A stretch of 64,000 nt of DNA from Pseudonocardia sulfidoxydans NBRC 16205 (GTDB lineage Bacteria > Actinomycetota > Actinomycetes > Mycobacteriales > Pseudonocardiaceae). The number at the start of each line of letters is the position of its first letter. Within the stretch, counting starts at the first letter, position 1. The translations under genes and the position numbers were made by a program. The notes beneath the pieces are model-generated. The model had not been told where the DNA came from. It was given only the letters and a program-made list of their open reading frames with translations, and did not search any database. The stretch spans positions 32,262-96,261 of the forward strand of contig NZ_BJVJ01000016.1 in assembly GCF_007989085.1 (NCBI RefSeq). The letters are read 5' to 3'. Shown one piece after another: positions 9,319-17,606 of the stretch.

Positions 9319-9347
9319 AGTACAGCCCGGCTGTGACCTGCGGACAA
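9319..9347 (-). promoter_or_regulatory. Promoter of the xanthine dehydrogenase/allantoin operon
   Basis: On the minus strand TTGTCC (9347-9342) and TGTACT (9324-9319) are separated by exactly 17 bp, and the start codon begins 7 bp after the -10 hexamer. This is a sigma-70-type promoter giving a leaderless message. It lies in the 94-bp gap shared with pucR, where a PucR binding site would be expected; I see no clear dyad there. Confidence 0.6.
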
Positions 9348-9405
9348 TTCGCCGTCGCCACGAATCGGTGGCCCACGTCACGCCCCGGTCTTGTACGTTC
9401 CTCCA

Positions 9406-10884
9406 ATGTTCCTGCGTGACCTGCTCGCGCACCCCGGCCTGCACCTGCGCCTGCTCCACGGCGCGCAGGCCGATCTCGACCGCGGCGTCCGGTGGGTCTA
9501 CACCACCGACCTCATCGACCCCGCCCGCTACCTGTCCGGGGGCGAGCTCGTCATCAGCGGGCTGGTGTGGCGCAACGACCCCACCGACAGCGAACGGTTC
9601 GTCTCCGCGATCGCCGGGGCCGGGGCGGCCGCCCTCGCGGCGGGGGAGGCCGTCTTCCACACCGTCCCCGACGACCTCGTGCAGGCCTGCCGCCGCCACG
9701 ACGTCCCGCTGATCGCCGTCCCCGAGGAGACGTCCTTCGGGACGCTGACCGAGGTCGTCGTCGGCGCCGTCACCGCCGCCCGCGGCGACCGCCTCGCGCA
9801 CACCCTCGGCCGCCAGCGCGAGCTGCTGAGTGCCGTCGCCGGGGGAGCGGGGCTCGACGAGCTCGTCGCCCAGGTCTCCGACGCGACCGGCGTGCGGTGC
9901 CGGGTGCTGTCGGCCGGTGGGCGCCTCGTCGCGGGACCACCCGTCCCCGACCCCGACGCACTGGTCTCGACGTACCTCACCGCCCCCCGGCTGCCCGCCG
10001 TCGCGGAGGGCTGCTCGCTGCTCGCCGTCGGCTCCGGCCCGCGGGTGACCTCGTGGTTCGTCGCCGCCGAGGGCCGGTTCGACGGCTGGGAGTCCGAGGT
10101 CGCCGACGCCGTCGGCGAGCTGGTCGCCATCGCCGCGCTCGACCGCGCCCGCCGCAACGAAGGGCAGCGGATCGCGTCCGGGATCGCCGACGACGCCGTC
10201 GCCCTCCTCGCCGGTGGCGCGGGCGCCCGGCCCGAGACCGCGGTCCGGCTGCGCCAGGCCGGCTTGCGCGCGACCGGGCCGCTGACGGTCGTCGTCGCCG
10301 GCTTCCCCGAACGCCCCGACCTGGCCGAGACGGCGCGCGCGATCCTGCTCGACGCGGACTGCCCCGGCATCGTCGGCGTGCTCGACGGGACCGCGGTCGC
10401 GGTCGTCCCGGGACCCGTCGACGACGTCGCGCTGCGCCGGCTCGAACCGGGGCTGCCCGCGCCGCTCGTCGTCGGCACCAGCCGGCCCACCGAACCCGGG
10501 GCGCTCGCCGGTGCGCTGCGCGAGGCCCACCACGCCCGCGACCTCGCCCACGGCCGCCCCGGCCTGCTGCACGTCGTCGCCGCCGCCGACGTGACCTCCC
10601 ACGTCGCGCTGCTCGCCGCCGTCCCCGACGAGGTGCGGCAGGCGTTCGCCGCGAGCGTCCTGGACCCCGTCCTCGCCTACGACGACCGGACCGGGGCCGG
10701 GCTCGTCGAGACGCTGGAGGCGTTCCTCGACTGCTCCGGGTCCTGGAGCCGCACCGCCGCGCGGCTGCACCTGCACGTCAACACCGTGCGGTACCGGATC
10801 GGGCGGGTCGAGGAGCTCACCGCGCGCGACCTGTCGACGCTCACCGACCGCGTCGACGTCTACCTGGCCCTGCGTGCCCGCTGA
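9406..10884 (+). CDS. pucR: PucR-family purine catabolism regulator
   Basis: 492-residue transcription factor of the PucR family. The N-terminal PucR domain (about residues 1-120) includes DLLAHPGLHLRLLHGA and the L-I-D-P-A-R-Y-L-S-G-G-E-L-V-I motif. A GGDEF-like central region follows, and the C-terminal HTH_30 domain (about 430-490) has the signature FLDCSGSWSRTAARLHLHVNTVRYRI. In Bacillus PucR responds to allantoin and related ureides and controls the puc genes. Here it is divergent from the xdh operon with only 94 bp between starts, supporting local control. ATG 9406 was chosen; no strong ribosome-binding site precedes it, so it may be leaderless. Its 3' end meets a family C palindrome. 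Confidence 0.92.
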   Translation: MFLRDLLAHPGLHLRLLHGAQADLDRGVRWVYTTDLIDPARYLSGGELVISGLVWRNDPTDSERFVSAIAGAGAAALAAGEAVFHTVPDDLVQACRRHDVPLIAVPEETSFGTLTEVVVGAVTAARGDRLAHTLGRQRELLSAVAGGAGLDELVAQVSDATGVRCRVLSAGGRLVAGPPVPDPDALVSTYLTAPRLPAVAEGCSLLAVGSGPRVTSWFVAAEGRFDGWESEVADAVGELVAIAALDRARRNEGQRIASGIADDAVALLAGGAGARPETAVRLRQAGLRATGPLTVVVAGFPERPDLAETARAILLDADCPGIVGVLDGTAVAVVPGPVDDVALRRLEPGLPAPLVVGTSRPTEPGALAGALREAHHARDLAHGRPGLLHVVAAADVTSHVALLAAVPDEVRQAFAASVLDPVLAYDDRTGAGLVETLEAFLDCSGSWSRTAARLHLHVNTVRYRIGRVEELTARDLSTLTDRVDVYLALRAR

Positions 10885-10900
10885 CCCCGCGCACCCGCCC

Positions 10901-10960
10901 GCCGAGACCAACAGGAGTGCTGCTCGAGACACCGAGAACAGCACTCACGTCGGTCTCGGC
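10901..10960. repeat. Family C palindrome, copy 1 (60 bp)
   Basis: 22-bp arms (10901-10922 and 10939-10960), 19 of 22 positions complementary, begin GCCGAGACC and end GGTCTCGGC around a 16-bp loop; the inner stem is GAGTGCTG/CAGCACTC. It sits between convergent genes, 16 bp after the pucR stop, and its right arm contains the TGA stop (10947-10945) of the DUF559 gene. It probably ends transcription from both sides. Confidence 0.9.
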
Positions 10961-11820
10961 GAGCGGAGGTGGGCGCGGATGGCGGCGATCACCTCCGCAC
11001 GGCGCGGACCCAGGTCCGTCGCGGTGAGGCGGATGGTGCGCCAGCCGAGGGCGCCGGTGCGCAGGTCGCGGCGGCGGTCGTCGTAGCCGAGGCCGCGTTG
11101 CCCGAACACGTCGTGGCCCGCGCCGTCGTACTCGATGGCCAGCCGAGCGGAGGGATAGGCGAGGTCGAAGCGGGCGACCAACCGACCGTTCGCCTCGCGC
11201 AGCACGTACTGCACCTCCGGCGCCGGCAGCCCCGCGAGGACCAGCATCAGCCGGGTGCGCGTCCCCATGGGGGACTCCGCCCGCGGGTCGGCGAGCTCGG
11301 CGACGCGGTCGAGCCGGCGACAGCCCCGGGCGCCGATCTCCCTACGAGCCAGGAGATCAGCCGGGACGAATCGCGCCGCGGGCACCCGCCCGAGGGCGTC
11401 CACCGCGACGACGGCCTCGACGAGCGGGAGCCGTCGTGCGAGGTCGTAGGCCGTGCGCAGGGGAGAGGTGACCGGGCAGCCGTGGGCGCTCCACGTCTCG
11501 GCGGCCGGCACCGCACCGCGGCGGACCAGCAGGCCCGGGTGGGTCCGCTGCTCCCGTGTCACGACGACCTCGGCCGGTGCGTCGCGGGGAGCGGCGTCGG
11601 CACCGAGCAGCGTCGCCGCCGACCAGCCCCCGAGTACCCCGCGCCCGGCGACCAGCCGCGCGGCACCGAGCGAGCGCAGCAGCAGGTCGGGAGGCCGATC
11701 GCCGACGTGGACGTACACGTCGGGGAACAGCCGCAGGTATCGCGGCCCGCGCAGCTGCGGCCGGGTCACCAGCCCTGCGGCGATCGCCGCGCTCGCGCGG
11801 AAGGGCTCGTCGAGCAGCAC
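10945..11820 (-). CDS. DUF559/Vsr-like nuclease-fold protein
   Basis: 291 residues. The C-terminal half has a restriction-endonuclease-like core: RFDLAYPSARLAIEYDGAGHDVFGQRGLGYDDRRRDLRT, with a D...E-x-D arrangement and a following R-x-x-x-L-x-x-x-G-W pattern typical of DUF559 proteins related to Vsr. The N-terminal half resembles AbiEi-type wing or linker regions found in many actinobacterial paralogues. Function is unknown; such proteins are common, multicopy and sometimes linked to defence, but no partner gene lies beside it. The GTG start at 11820 is tentative. The stop codon lies inside family C palindrome copy 1. It interrupts the two purine operons and appears unrelated to them. Confidence 0.75.
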   Translation of the reverse strand: MLLDEPFRASAAIAAGLVTRPQLRGPRYLRLFPDVYVHVGDRPPDLLLRSLGAARLVAGRGVLGGWSAATLLGADAAPRDAPAEVVVTREQRTHPGLLVRRGAVPAAETWSAHGCPVTSPLRTAYDLARRLPLVEAVVAVDALGRVPAARFVPADLLARREIGARGCRRLDRVAELADPRAESPMGTRTRLMLVLAGLPAPEVQYVLREANGRLVARFDLAYPSARLAIEYDGAGHDVFGQRGLGYDDRRRDLRTGALGWRTIRLTATDLGPRRAEVIAAIRAHLRSPRPT

Positions 11821-11916
11821 GGGCGCACCCTGCCGCGCCGCCCGCCCCGCCCGTGCCGGATCGGTGCGGGACCGTTGCGCATGCGATCACCCGCTGCATC
11901 GAGAGCGGCTCCGTCA

Positions 11917-11974
11917 CCGAGACCAACAGGAGTGCTGCCCGGCCGCGCCGGAACAGCACTGGCGTTGGTCTCGG
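11917..11974. repeat. Family C palindrome, copy 2 (58 bp)
   Basis: Arms CCGAGACCAACAGGAGTGCTG (11917-11937) and its near complement (11954-11974) match at 18 of 21 positions around a 16-bp loop. It lies 10 bp beyond the stop of the small membrane protein gene on the minus strand, a terminator position. Confidence 0.9.
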
Positions 11975-11983
11975 CGGACCGGG

Positions 11984-12337
11984 TCAGCGGCGGATGCGGC
12001 CCGTCCGTTCGTCGACCCCGGCGACTGCGCGGTCCGCGGTGTCGCGGAAGGTCGCCGAGGCGTCGTCGTAGACACCCAGCCGGCGGCCGCTGCGGTCCCG
12101 CACCGCCCCGTCGAGGTCGACGATGCCGCGCGGGCGCCCCGCCGCGTCGGTGATCCGGCCCGTCCCGAGGTCGAGCCGGCCCGCGTCGTCGAGGATCGCG
12201 CCGAGCCGCGCCTCGCCACGGTGGGCGCGCGCGTTGCCGAACGACTGCCCGACCACCAGGCCCACCAGCGCGGACACCGCGACCGCGGCAGGCGAGATCC
12301 GCCGCGCTCGGCCCCCGATCGCCGTTCGGTCGCCCAC
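11984..12337 (-). CDS. Small membrane-anchored protein of unknown function
   Basis: 117 residues. After a basic N-terminus (GGRARR), one hydrophobic segment at about residues 14-32 (ISPAAVAVSALVGLVVGQS) is followed by a polar tail, so the protein is probably anchored with the tail outside or is secreted. The tail has short repeats of the type LDLGTGRITDA, GIVDLDGAV and LGVYDDAS, which suggest a small beta-rich module. The GTG start at 12337 follows GGAGG at 8 bp, good evidence that the gene is real. I do not recognise a family. It lies between the two purine operons and ends at family C copy 2. Confidence 0.65.
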   Translation of the reverse strand: MGDRTAIGGRARRISPAAVAVSALVGLVVGQSFGNARAHRGEARLGAILDDAGRLDLGTGRITDAAGRPRGIVDLDGAVRDRSGRRLGVYDDASATFRDTADRAVAGVDERTGRIRR

Positions 12338-12526
12338 GACTGGTCCCTCCTCGCCCGTCGCCGCGTGATACGGCTGGTGTGAGGGTCGGTGGGACGTACG
12401 CGCAACGTTACGGGTGGACCGCGATGTGTCACCCGTTCACCGCTCGTTCCCGAACGGTTCTGGTCCGATCAGGGCACGCCTGCGCCGTCCGGGTGAGGAC
12501 GGCGTGCAGTGACCGCCGTCGCTACC

Positions 12527-13387
12527 TCAGGACCGCGTGACCGTGGCCTCGATCAAGCCGTACGGCCGGTCCGCCGCGTGGAAGACCTCGTTCGGGTTCT
12601 CCAGCCCGAACGGCGAGAGATCGACGACGAAGTGGTGCTTGTTCGGCGCCGACAGCGAGAGCTCGGCGATCTCCGGGTGCGCCTCGAGCGCGGCGCGGCC
12701 CATCTCCCACAACGTCTGCTGCAGCGCTTTGGAGTGCACCAGCGCGAACTGCTCCAGCAGGATGCGGCGCACGTCGCCCCACACCTTGTCCCAGTCCAGG
12801 TCGCCGTCCCCGAACGAAGTGCGCGAGTAGCGCCAGGTCGCGGCCAGCGACGTCGACATGATCCGGTCGTGGGTCTCGGCGAGGGTCGTGTACCCGTCGG
12901 TGAGGAAGCCCGCGAACTCCGAACCCGTGGACTTCAGCAGCACGAGATCGCGAAGGCCCGACACGACCCGCTCGCCGGTCTCGTCGACGGTGACGACGGT
13001 GGTGCGCACCTCGGGGCCGCGCCGTACCCAGGTGTGGTCGTGACCCTGCCCGCCGACCTCGACGCGGTCCCAGAACAGCTCGTCCACCGCGACCCGGGCT
13101 CCCGTCACCGATGAGACGTCGCCGACGAAGTGCCGGGCCAGGTCGAGGCCGTAGCGCTCGATCTCGCGCAGGCCCTTCTCCTTGGCGTAGGCGTAGCAGG
13201 TGTTCTTCTGGGTGTCGGTCGGCAGCACCCGGGCCTGGTCGCCCTCGAGGTGGGCGGCGGTGAAGTCGCCGCGCAGCGACGTCGACACGGTGACGTCGCG
13301 GATCTCGTGGCGGGCGCTGTCGCGGTAGATGCGGACGACGCGGTTCTCGGCCTTGCCGTACTGGTTCGTGCCCAGGGTGATGGTCAT
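12527..13387 (-). CDS. uox: Urate oxidase (uricase)
   Basis: Cofactor-free uricase of 286 residues that converts urate to 5-hydroxyisourate (EC 1.7.3.3). The tandem T-fold architecture is evident: MTITLGTNQYGKAENRVVRIYRD at the start, LPTDTQKNTCYAYAKEKG (about residue 55, with the T-D-T/Q-K-N urate site), LLKSTGSEFAGFLTDGYTTL (near 150) and SLSAPNKHHFVVDLSPFGLENPNEVF at the C-terminus, which carries the conserved N-K-H. It begins 5 bp after the hydroxyisourate hydrolase stop and is last in its operon, the normal grouping for removing the unstable uricase products. Confidence 0.98.
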   Translation of the reverse strand: MTITLGTNQYGKAENRVVRIYRDSARHEIRDVTVSTSLRGDFTAAHLEGDQARVLPTDTQKNTCYAYAKEKGLREIERYGLDLARHFVGDVSSVTGARVAVDELFWDRVEVGGQGHDHTWVRRGPEVRTTVVTVDETGERVVSGLRDLVLLKSTGSEFAGFLTDGYTTLAETHDRIMSTSLAATWRYSRTSFGDGDLDWDKVWGDVRRILLEQFALVHSKALQQTLWEMGRAALEAHPEIAELSLSAPNKHHFVVDLSPFGLENPNEVFHAADRPYGLIEATVTRS

Positions 13388-13392
13388 GGGTG

Positions 13393-13686
13393 TCAGCTCC
13401 CGCGGTAGGTCGAGTAGGCGAAGGGGGACAACAGCAGCGGCACGTGCAGGTGTGCCGCCGGGTCGGTGACGGTGAAGGTCACGACGACCTCGGGGTGGAA
13501 GTGGGGCCGGTCGCCGAACCAGGCGCCGGTGTCGAACACCAGCCGCCGGGTGCCGGGCGCCACATCGGAGTCGAAGCGGGCCCGGCCGTCGGCATCGGTC
13601 GTACGGGAGACCCCGTCGAGCGAGACCGTGAGGCCGGCCGCCGGAGCACCCGTGGCCGCGTCGAGGACGTGCGTCGACAGGCTCAC
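13393..13686 (-). CDS. uraH: 5-Hydroxyisourate hydrolase
   Basis: Transthyretin-like enzyme of 97 residues that hydrolyses 5-hydroxyisourate to OHCU (EC 3.5.2.17). The family landmarks are present: LSTHVLDAATGAPA at the N-terminus with its catalytic His, HFHPEVVVTF in the middle and the C-terminal tetrapeptide YRGS, which marks hydrolases as opposed to true transthyretin. The GTG start at 13686 overlaps the stop of the OHCU decarboxylase gene as GTGA. A much longer open frame upstream is antisense or shadow sequence. Uricase follows after 5 bp. Confidence 0.97.
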   Translation of the reverse strand: MSLSTHVLDAATGAPAAGLTVSLDGVSRTTDADGRARFDSDVAPGTRRLVFDTGAWFGDRPHFHPEVVVTFTVTDPAAHLHVPLLLSPFAYSTYRGS

Positions 13687-14156
13687 GACGCCACCAGCCG
13701 GGCGAGACGCAGCCGGTTGATGTCGGCCAGCTCCCCGAGGGCGACCTTGCGCTCGGTGGCGGGGTCGTTGGCCAGCCGCGCCTGCAACGTCGCCAACAGG
13801 TCCTCGGCGCTGCGCCCGCTGGCGCACACCAGGTACACGTGCCCGAACCGGGCCTCGTAGGCGCGGTTGCCCAGTGCCAGGGCGTCGCGCACCTCGTCGC
13901 CCGCGGCCGACACCGCGGCCTGCTCCCGGGCCGAGTCGCCGGAGGAGACCCGGTCCCCGATGCGGGGATGGCCGTCGAGCGCGTCGTCGAGATCGCTGTC
14001 GCGCAACGCGTCCGCGGCGGCGGCCTGCAACGCGTCGACCGACGGGAAGGGCCGCCGGGCGGCGACGACCCGGGCCCAGCGCGGGGCCGAGCAGCACGCC
14101 AGCAGCACGCGCTCGGCCTCCGCGGAGGACAGGTCGTTGAACAGCTGGAGAGTCAT
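13683..14156 (-). CDS. uraD: OHCU decarboxylase (stand-alone)
   Basis: 157-residue enzyme that stereospecifically decarboxylates OHCU to S-allantoin (EC 4.1.1.97). It has LLACCSAPRWA near residue 20, the catalytic DGHPRIGDR motif with His at residue 63, and SAREQAAV with Glu at residue 78, then a C-terminal R-L-A-N-D-P-x-x-E-R-K-V-A-L-G-E-L helix. ATG 14156 overlaps the stop of the permease fusion as ATGA, so the two are translationally coupled. Because the permease gene ends in a second, divergent OHCU-like domain, this copy, which keeps the expected His and Glu, is the more likely active enzyme. Confidence 0.94.
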   Translation of the reverse strand: MTLQLFNDLSSAEAERVLLACCSAPRWARVVAARRPFPSVDALQAAAADALRDSDLDDALDGHPRIGDRVSSGDSAREQAAVSAAGDEVRDALALGNRAYEARFGHVYLVCASGRSAEDLLATLQARLANDPATERKVALGELADINRLRLARLVAS

Positions 14157-16063
14157 CGCGAGTGCGTCCACGAGGTCCGTGCACTGTGGATGGGGTTGGC
14201 GTCGGCGACGAGGTCGGCGAACCGGTGGTTGGCCACCTTCGCGATCTCGATGAGCGCCGCCGCGTGCTCCTGGGCCGGCGAGTTGGTCAGCCGCAGGGCA
14301 CCGTCGCGCAGGATGTGGTCGCGGTTGTGCGCGTCGCGGACGCACACGATGAGCGGGATGCCGAACCGTTCGCGGTAGGTGGCGGCGAGCGTCTCGAACT
14401 CCTGCTGGTCCTCGTCGGCGAGCCGCGTCAGCCCGGCGCTGGACTGGTCGCGCTCGGAGTCCTCGTCGATGTCGAGCCCGCCCAGGTCCGGGTACTCGGC
14501 CATGAGCGCGCGCTGCTCCTCCCGCGGCGCGGCGAACAGCGCCTCCTGGAACGCCGTGCGCAGGGCGTCGGTGTCGGCGAAGGGCCTGCGGTCGAAGGCG
14601 TGCCCGACGACGGCGGTCTCGCCCTGGAACAGCCGGCCGAACGTCGCGACGAACTCGTCGCGGCTCATCCGGTTGACCTCCTCGAGCCGGACCGAGCCCT
14701 CGCCGGGCGTGCCGGCGACGGCCGGGCCGCGGCCGCGTCCGATGTGGTGGAACACGATGTTCAGCACGATCGCGGTGATGCTGCCCAGCGTGATGCCGGA
14801 CCCGAAGACGATCTGTGCCCAGCCGGGCAGGGCCTTCGCGACGTCGGGCTGGGCCGTCACGAACATGGCCAGGCCCACGCTGGAGGCGACGATGACGACG
14901 TTGCGGTGGTCGTGGAAGTCGACGCGCGAGAGCGTCTGGAACCCGACGACGGCGACCGTGGCGAACATGGCCAGCGCGGCACCGCCGAGCACCGGGTGCG
15001 GGATGCCCGCGACGACCGCGCCCGCCTTGGGCACCAACCCGATCAGGATCATGATCACGCCGGCCGCGGCGACGACGTAGCGGCTCTTCACCCGGGTCAG
15101 CCGGACGAGGCCGACGTTCTCGGCGAAGCACGTGTACGGGAACGAGTTGAGGACGCCGCCGAGCGTGGTGGCCAGTCCGTCGGCGCGCAGGGCGCGGGTG
15201 ACGTCGTTGCGCCCGACCCGCTTGTCGACGATCTCCCCGGTCGCGAACACGTCACCGGTCGTCTCCACGGCGGTGATCAGCATGACGACGATCATCGAGA
15301 CGATCGCGGCGAGACCGAACTTGGGGATGCCGAAGAAGAACGGCGTCGTGACGCCGAACCAGGACGACTCGGCGACCGAGGAGAACGTGGCGAACCCGGT
15401 GGCCCAGGCGACGAGGGTGCCCGCGACCAGCCCGATCAGGACGGCGACCGTGGCCATGAACCCGCGGAACACTCGTTGGATGACGACGATCAGCGCCAGC
15501 GTGCCGAGGGCGAACGCGAGGTTGCGCCAGTCCTCGGGGTGCGGGTCGGCGGCCCCGCCGACGGCGTCGGCCGCGGCCACGGGGAGCAGGGCGAGCCCGA
15601 TGATCGTGATGACCGACCCGGTGACGACCGGTGGGAAGAACCGGATCAGCTTCCCGAACACGGGCGCGATGAGGAACGTGAACAGGCCGGCGACGATCAC
15701 CGAGCCGTAGATGACGAGCAGGCCGTCGGTGCCGCCGCCCGCGGCGAGCCCGATCGCGATCATCGGCGACACCGCGGTGAACGTGACGCCTTGGAGCAGC
15801 GGCAGCCGGACGCCGACCTTCCAGAACCCGACGGACTGGATGATCGAGGCGATGCCGCAGGTGAACAGGTCGGCGTTGATGAGGTGGATGAGCTCGCGCT
15901 CGCTCAGCCCGATGGCCCCGGCCAGCAGGATCGGCACGATGACGGCGCCGGCGTAGAAGGCGAGCACGTGCTGGAAGCCGTACACGGCGAGCTTCGCGGG
16001 GGGCAGTACCTCGTCGACAGGATGACGCCGCTTCGACGTGGTTGTGGGGGGACGGGCGCGCAC
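14153..16063 (-). CDS. NCS2 purine permease fused to an OHCU-decarboxylase-like domain
   Basis: 636-residue fusion. Residues 1 to about 450 form a nucleobase:cation symporter-2 carrier with about 14 hydrophobic segments and the motifs FQHVLAFYAGAVIVPILLAG, the Q-S-V-G-F-W segment, SSWFGV, ETTGDVFATGEIVDK and NSFPYTCFAENVGLV; this places it with xanthine/urate transporters. Residues about 460-620 resemble OHCU decarboxylase: SRDEFVATFGRLFQ, FQEALFAA, YPDLGG, Y-R-E-R-F-G-I-P-L-I-V-C-V-R-D and a final A-E/I-A-K-V-A-N-H-R-F helix. The usual catalytic His is Tyr524 and the usual Glu is Asp539, spaced exactly as in the neighbouring UraD. GTG 16063 follows GAGG at 6 bp. It heads the uricase operon. 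Confidence 0.92.
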   Translation of the reverse strand: MRARPPTTTSKRRHPVDEVLPPAKLAVYGFQHVLAFYAGAVIVPILLAGAIGLSERELIHLINADLFTCGIASIIQSVGFWKVGVRLPLLQGVTFTAVSPMIAIGLAAGGGTDGLLVIYGSVIVAGLFTFLIAPVFGKLIRFFPPVVTGSVITIIGLALLPVAAADAVGGAADPHPEDWRNLAFALGTLALIVVIQRVFRGFMATVAVLIGLVAGTLVAWATGFATFSSVAESSWFGVTTPFFFGIPKFGLAAIVSMIVVMLITAVETTGDVFATGEIVDKRVGRNDVTRALRADGLATTLGGVLNSFPYTCFAENVGLVRLTRVKSRYVVAAAGVIMILIGLVPKAGAVVAGIPHPVLGGAALAMFATVAVVGFQTLSRVDFHDHRNVVIVASSVGLAMFVTAQPDVAKALPGWAQIVFGSGITLGSITAIVLNIVFHHIGRGRGPAVAGTPGEGSVRLEEVNRMSRDEFVATFGRLFQGETAVVGHAFDRRPFADTDALRTAFQEALFAAPREEQRALMAEYPDLGGLDIDEDSERDQSSAGLTRLADEDQQEFETLAATYRERFGIPLIVCVRDAHNRDHILRDGALRLTNSPAQEHAAALIEIAKVANHRFADLVADANPIHSARTSWTHSR

Positions 16064-16178
16064 CGGGCACCTCGCAGGGGGTCGTCGGTCGGCTGTGACG
16101 CGACCCACGATGACGGCCCGGTCACAGCAGCGACCACCCGTGGAAGCGACGAAGCGCGTGGGCCCTGCCGACCCCCCT

Positions 16179-16478
16179 TTAGGAGGATCCTCCAGGCGCG
16201 CCCTCGACGGTCACGACCCCTCCGACGGTGTGGGTGAGCCAGCCGAGCAGCACGTCGTCGGCCAGCGTGAGCGGCACCTCCGGGCCCGACCACCCGAGCA
16301 TCGCGACGGGGTTGTGGGCCAGCGCGTCGCGCAGCGCGACGGCGAGCTCCGGGGTGGCGAGCACGGTGAGGCCGGCGTTCTCCACGAGCGTGCTGCCCGA
16401 CCCGTCGTCGGCGGTGTGCGGGCCCGTCCGGAGCACGTATCCGCAGCCCGTGCGGTCGTCGAAGCCGGTCACCAGCAC
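16179..16478 (-). CDS. Small conserved-looking protein, 99 residues, paralogue of the 30214-30513 gene
   Basis: Soluble protein without signal peptide or membrane segment. Its C-terminal stretch PLTLADDVLLGWLTHTVGG matches the ALTLDDPVLLAWLLHRGG stretch of the gene at 30214-30513, and both proteins have exactly 99 residues. The middle (LAVALRDALAHNP) also aligns loosely. No known domain is recognised. The GTG start at 16478 has only a weak purine-rich sequence upstream. The stop TAA touches a perfect 12-bp palindrome GGAGGATCCTCC (16182-16193) that is part of the last codons. It lies between the purine operon and etfBA on the minus strand. Confidence 0.6.
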   Translation of the reverse strand: MLVTGFDDRTGCGYVLRTGPHTADDGSGSTLVENAGLTVLATPELAVALRDALAHNPVAMLGWSGPEVPLTLADDVLLGWLTHTVGGVVTVEGAPGGSS

Positions 16479-16792
16479 GTGGCACCCCCGCCTGCGTCGG
16501 TCCGCCGGAACGGCCCCGGCGAGGTCTCCGTTGTACCGCTGACGGGTGCGCCACGCCCGGCTCGGACGCCGGATCGTGACAGCCGTCTAACCGCTGTGAA
16601 AGCTCAAATGTCTTACTGATTCGTGAGGACTCTCACCCCTCGACCGTTTGCCCGTCCAGAACCCGCCGGTAACAATGGCGGCGGAGAGTTCACACCGTGC
16701 CCCGTGAGTCGTTCCGGGCGGCGGAGTCCGACGTACGGGTCGTGCACCACACGGGCACGGCTCTCGCACCGGCAGGAGGTCGAAGAGGTCCG
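16479..16792. other. 314-bp intergenic region upstream of etfB
   Basis: Divergent spacer between the 99-residue protein gene and etfB. It contains a plausible plus-strand promoter (TTGCCC at 16648-16653, 16 bp, TAACAA at 16670-16675), a short GTGAG/CTCAC dyad near 16623-16636, and the etfB ribosome-binding site. I see no open frame with coding character. Confidence 0.5.
16648..16675 (+). promoter_or_regulatory. Candidate etfBA promoter
   Basis: TTGCCC and TAACAA hexamers with a 16-bp spacer, about 110 bp upstream of the etfB start. The -10 match is good for an actinobacterial housekeeping promoter; the -35 is partial. Confidence 0.4.
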
Positions 16793-17581
16793 ATGAACAT
16801 CGTCGTGCTGATCAAGCAGGTGCCCGACACCTACTCCGAACGCAAGCTCGACGGCTCGGACGGCACCCTGGACCGTGAGGCCACCGACGCCGTGCTCGAC
16901 GAGATCAACGAGCGCGCCGTCGAGGCCGCCCTCCAGCTGAAGGAGGCCAACGACGGGTCCGAGGTGACCGTCGTCGCCATGGGTCCGGACCGGGCCACCG
17001 ACGCCATCCGCAAGGCGCTGTCGATGGGCGCCGACAAGGCCGTCCACCTCTCCGACGAGGCGCTCCACGGCTCCTGCGCGGTCCAGACCTCCAAGGCGCT
17101 GGCCACGCTGATCTCCTCCGTCGACAGCGGCTACGACATCGTGCTCGCCGGCAACGAGGCCTCCGACGGCCGCTCCGGCGCCGTCCCGGCCATGGTCGCC
17201 GACCTGCTGGGCGTGCCCGCGCTCACCCACGCCCGCGAGGTCACCGTCGAGGGCGGCAGCGTCAACGTCACCCGCGAGACCGACGACGGCGTCACCAAGC
17301 TGACCGCCGAGCTGCCCGCGCTGGTGTCGGTCAACGAGAAGATCAACGAGCCGCGCTACCCGTCGTTCAAGGGGATCATGGCGGCCAAGAAGAAGCCCGT
17401 CTCGACGCTGTCGCTGGCCGACGCCGGCATCGACGCCTCGCAGGTCGGACTGGCCAACGCGTTGTCCACGGTCACGAGCTCGCAGCCCAAGCCGCCGAAG
17501 AGCGCGGGCGAGAAGGTCGAGGACGAGGGCGACGGCGGCTCGAAGATCGCCGCGTACCTGGTCTCCCAGAAGCTCGTCTGA
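16793..17581 (+). CDS. etfB: Electron transfer flavoprotein, beta subunit
   Basis: 262-residue ETF beta subunit (FixA). With EtfA it accepts electrons from acyl-CoA dehydrogenases and passes them to ETF:quinone oxidoreductase. It begins MNIVVLIKQVPDTYSERKL, has the AMP-binding region VVAMGPDRATDAIRKALSMGADKAVHL and the recognition-loop signature ELPALVSVNEKINEPRYPSFKGIMAAKKK. ATG 16793 lies 6 bp after an AGAGG ribosome-binding site; an upstream frame extension lacks similarity. etfA follows after 25 bp. The acyl-CoA dehydrogenase encoded at 27063-28259 is a plausible electron donor. The position matches Rv3029c in the conserved mycobacterial order. Confidence 0.97.
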   Translation: MNIVVLIKQVPDTYSERKLDGSDGTLDREATDAVLDEINERAVEAALQLKEANDGSEVTVVAMGPDRATDAIRKALSMGADKAVHLSDEALHGSCAVQTSKALATLISSVDSGYDIVLAGNEASDGRSGAVPAMVADLLGVPALTHAREVTVEGGSVNVTRETDDGVTKLTAELPALVSVNEKINEPRYPSFKGIMAAKKKPVSTLSLADAGIDASQVGLANALSTVTSSQPKPPKSAGEKVEDEGDGGSKIAAYLVSQKLV

Positions 17582-17606
17582 CCCCGCGAAGGAACAGGAG
17601 AAACCC

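Noticed and set aside
10945..11820. DUF559 protein as part of a defence island
   Set aside because: Neighbours are purine catabolic genes and a small membrane protein; no partner defence genes are seen.
16182..16193. Perfect GGAGGATCCTCC palindrome as an operator
   Set aside because: It consists of the last codons of the 99-residue protein gene and may be chance; no second site or promoter overlaps it.
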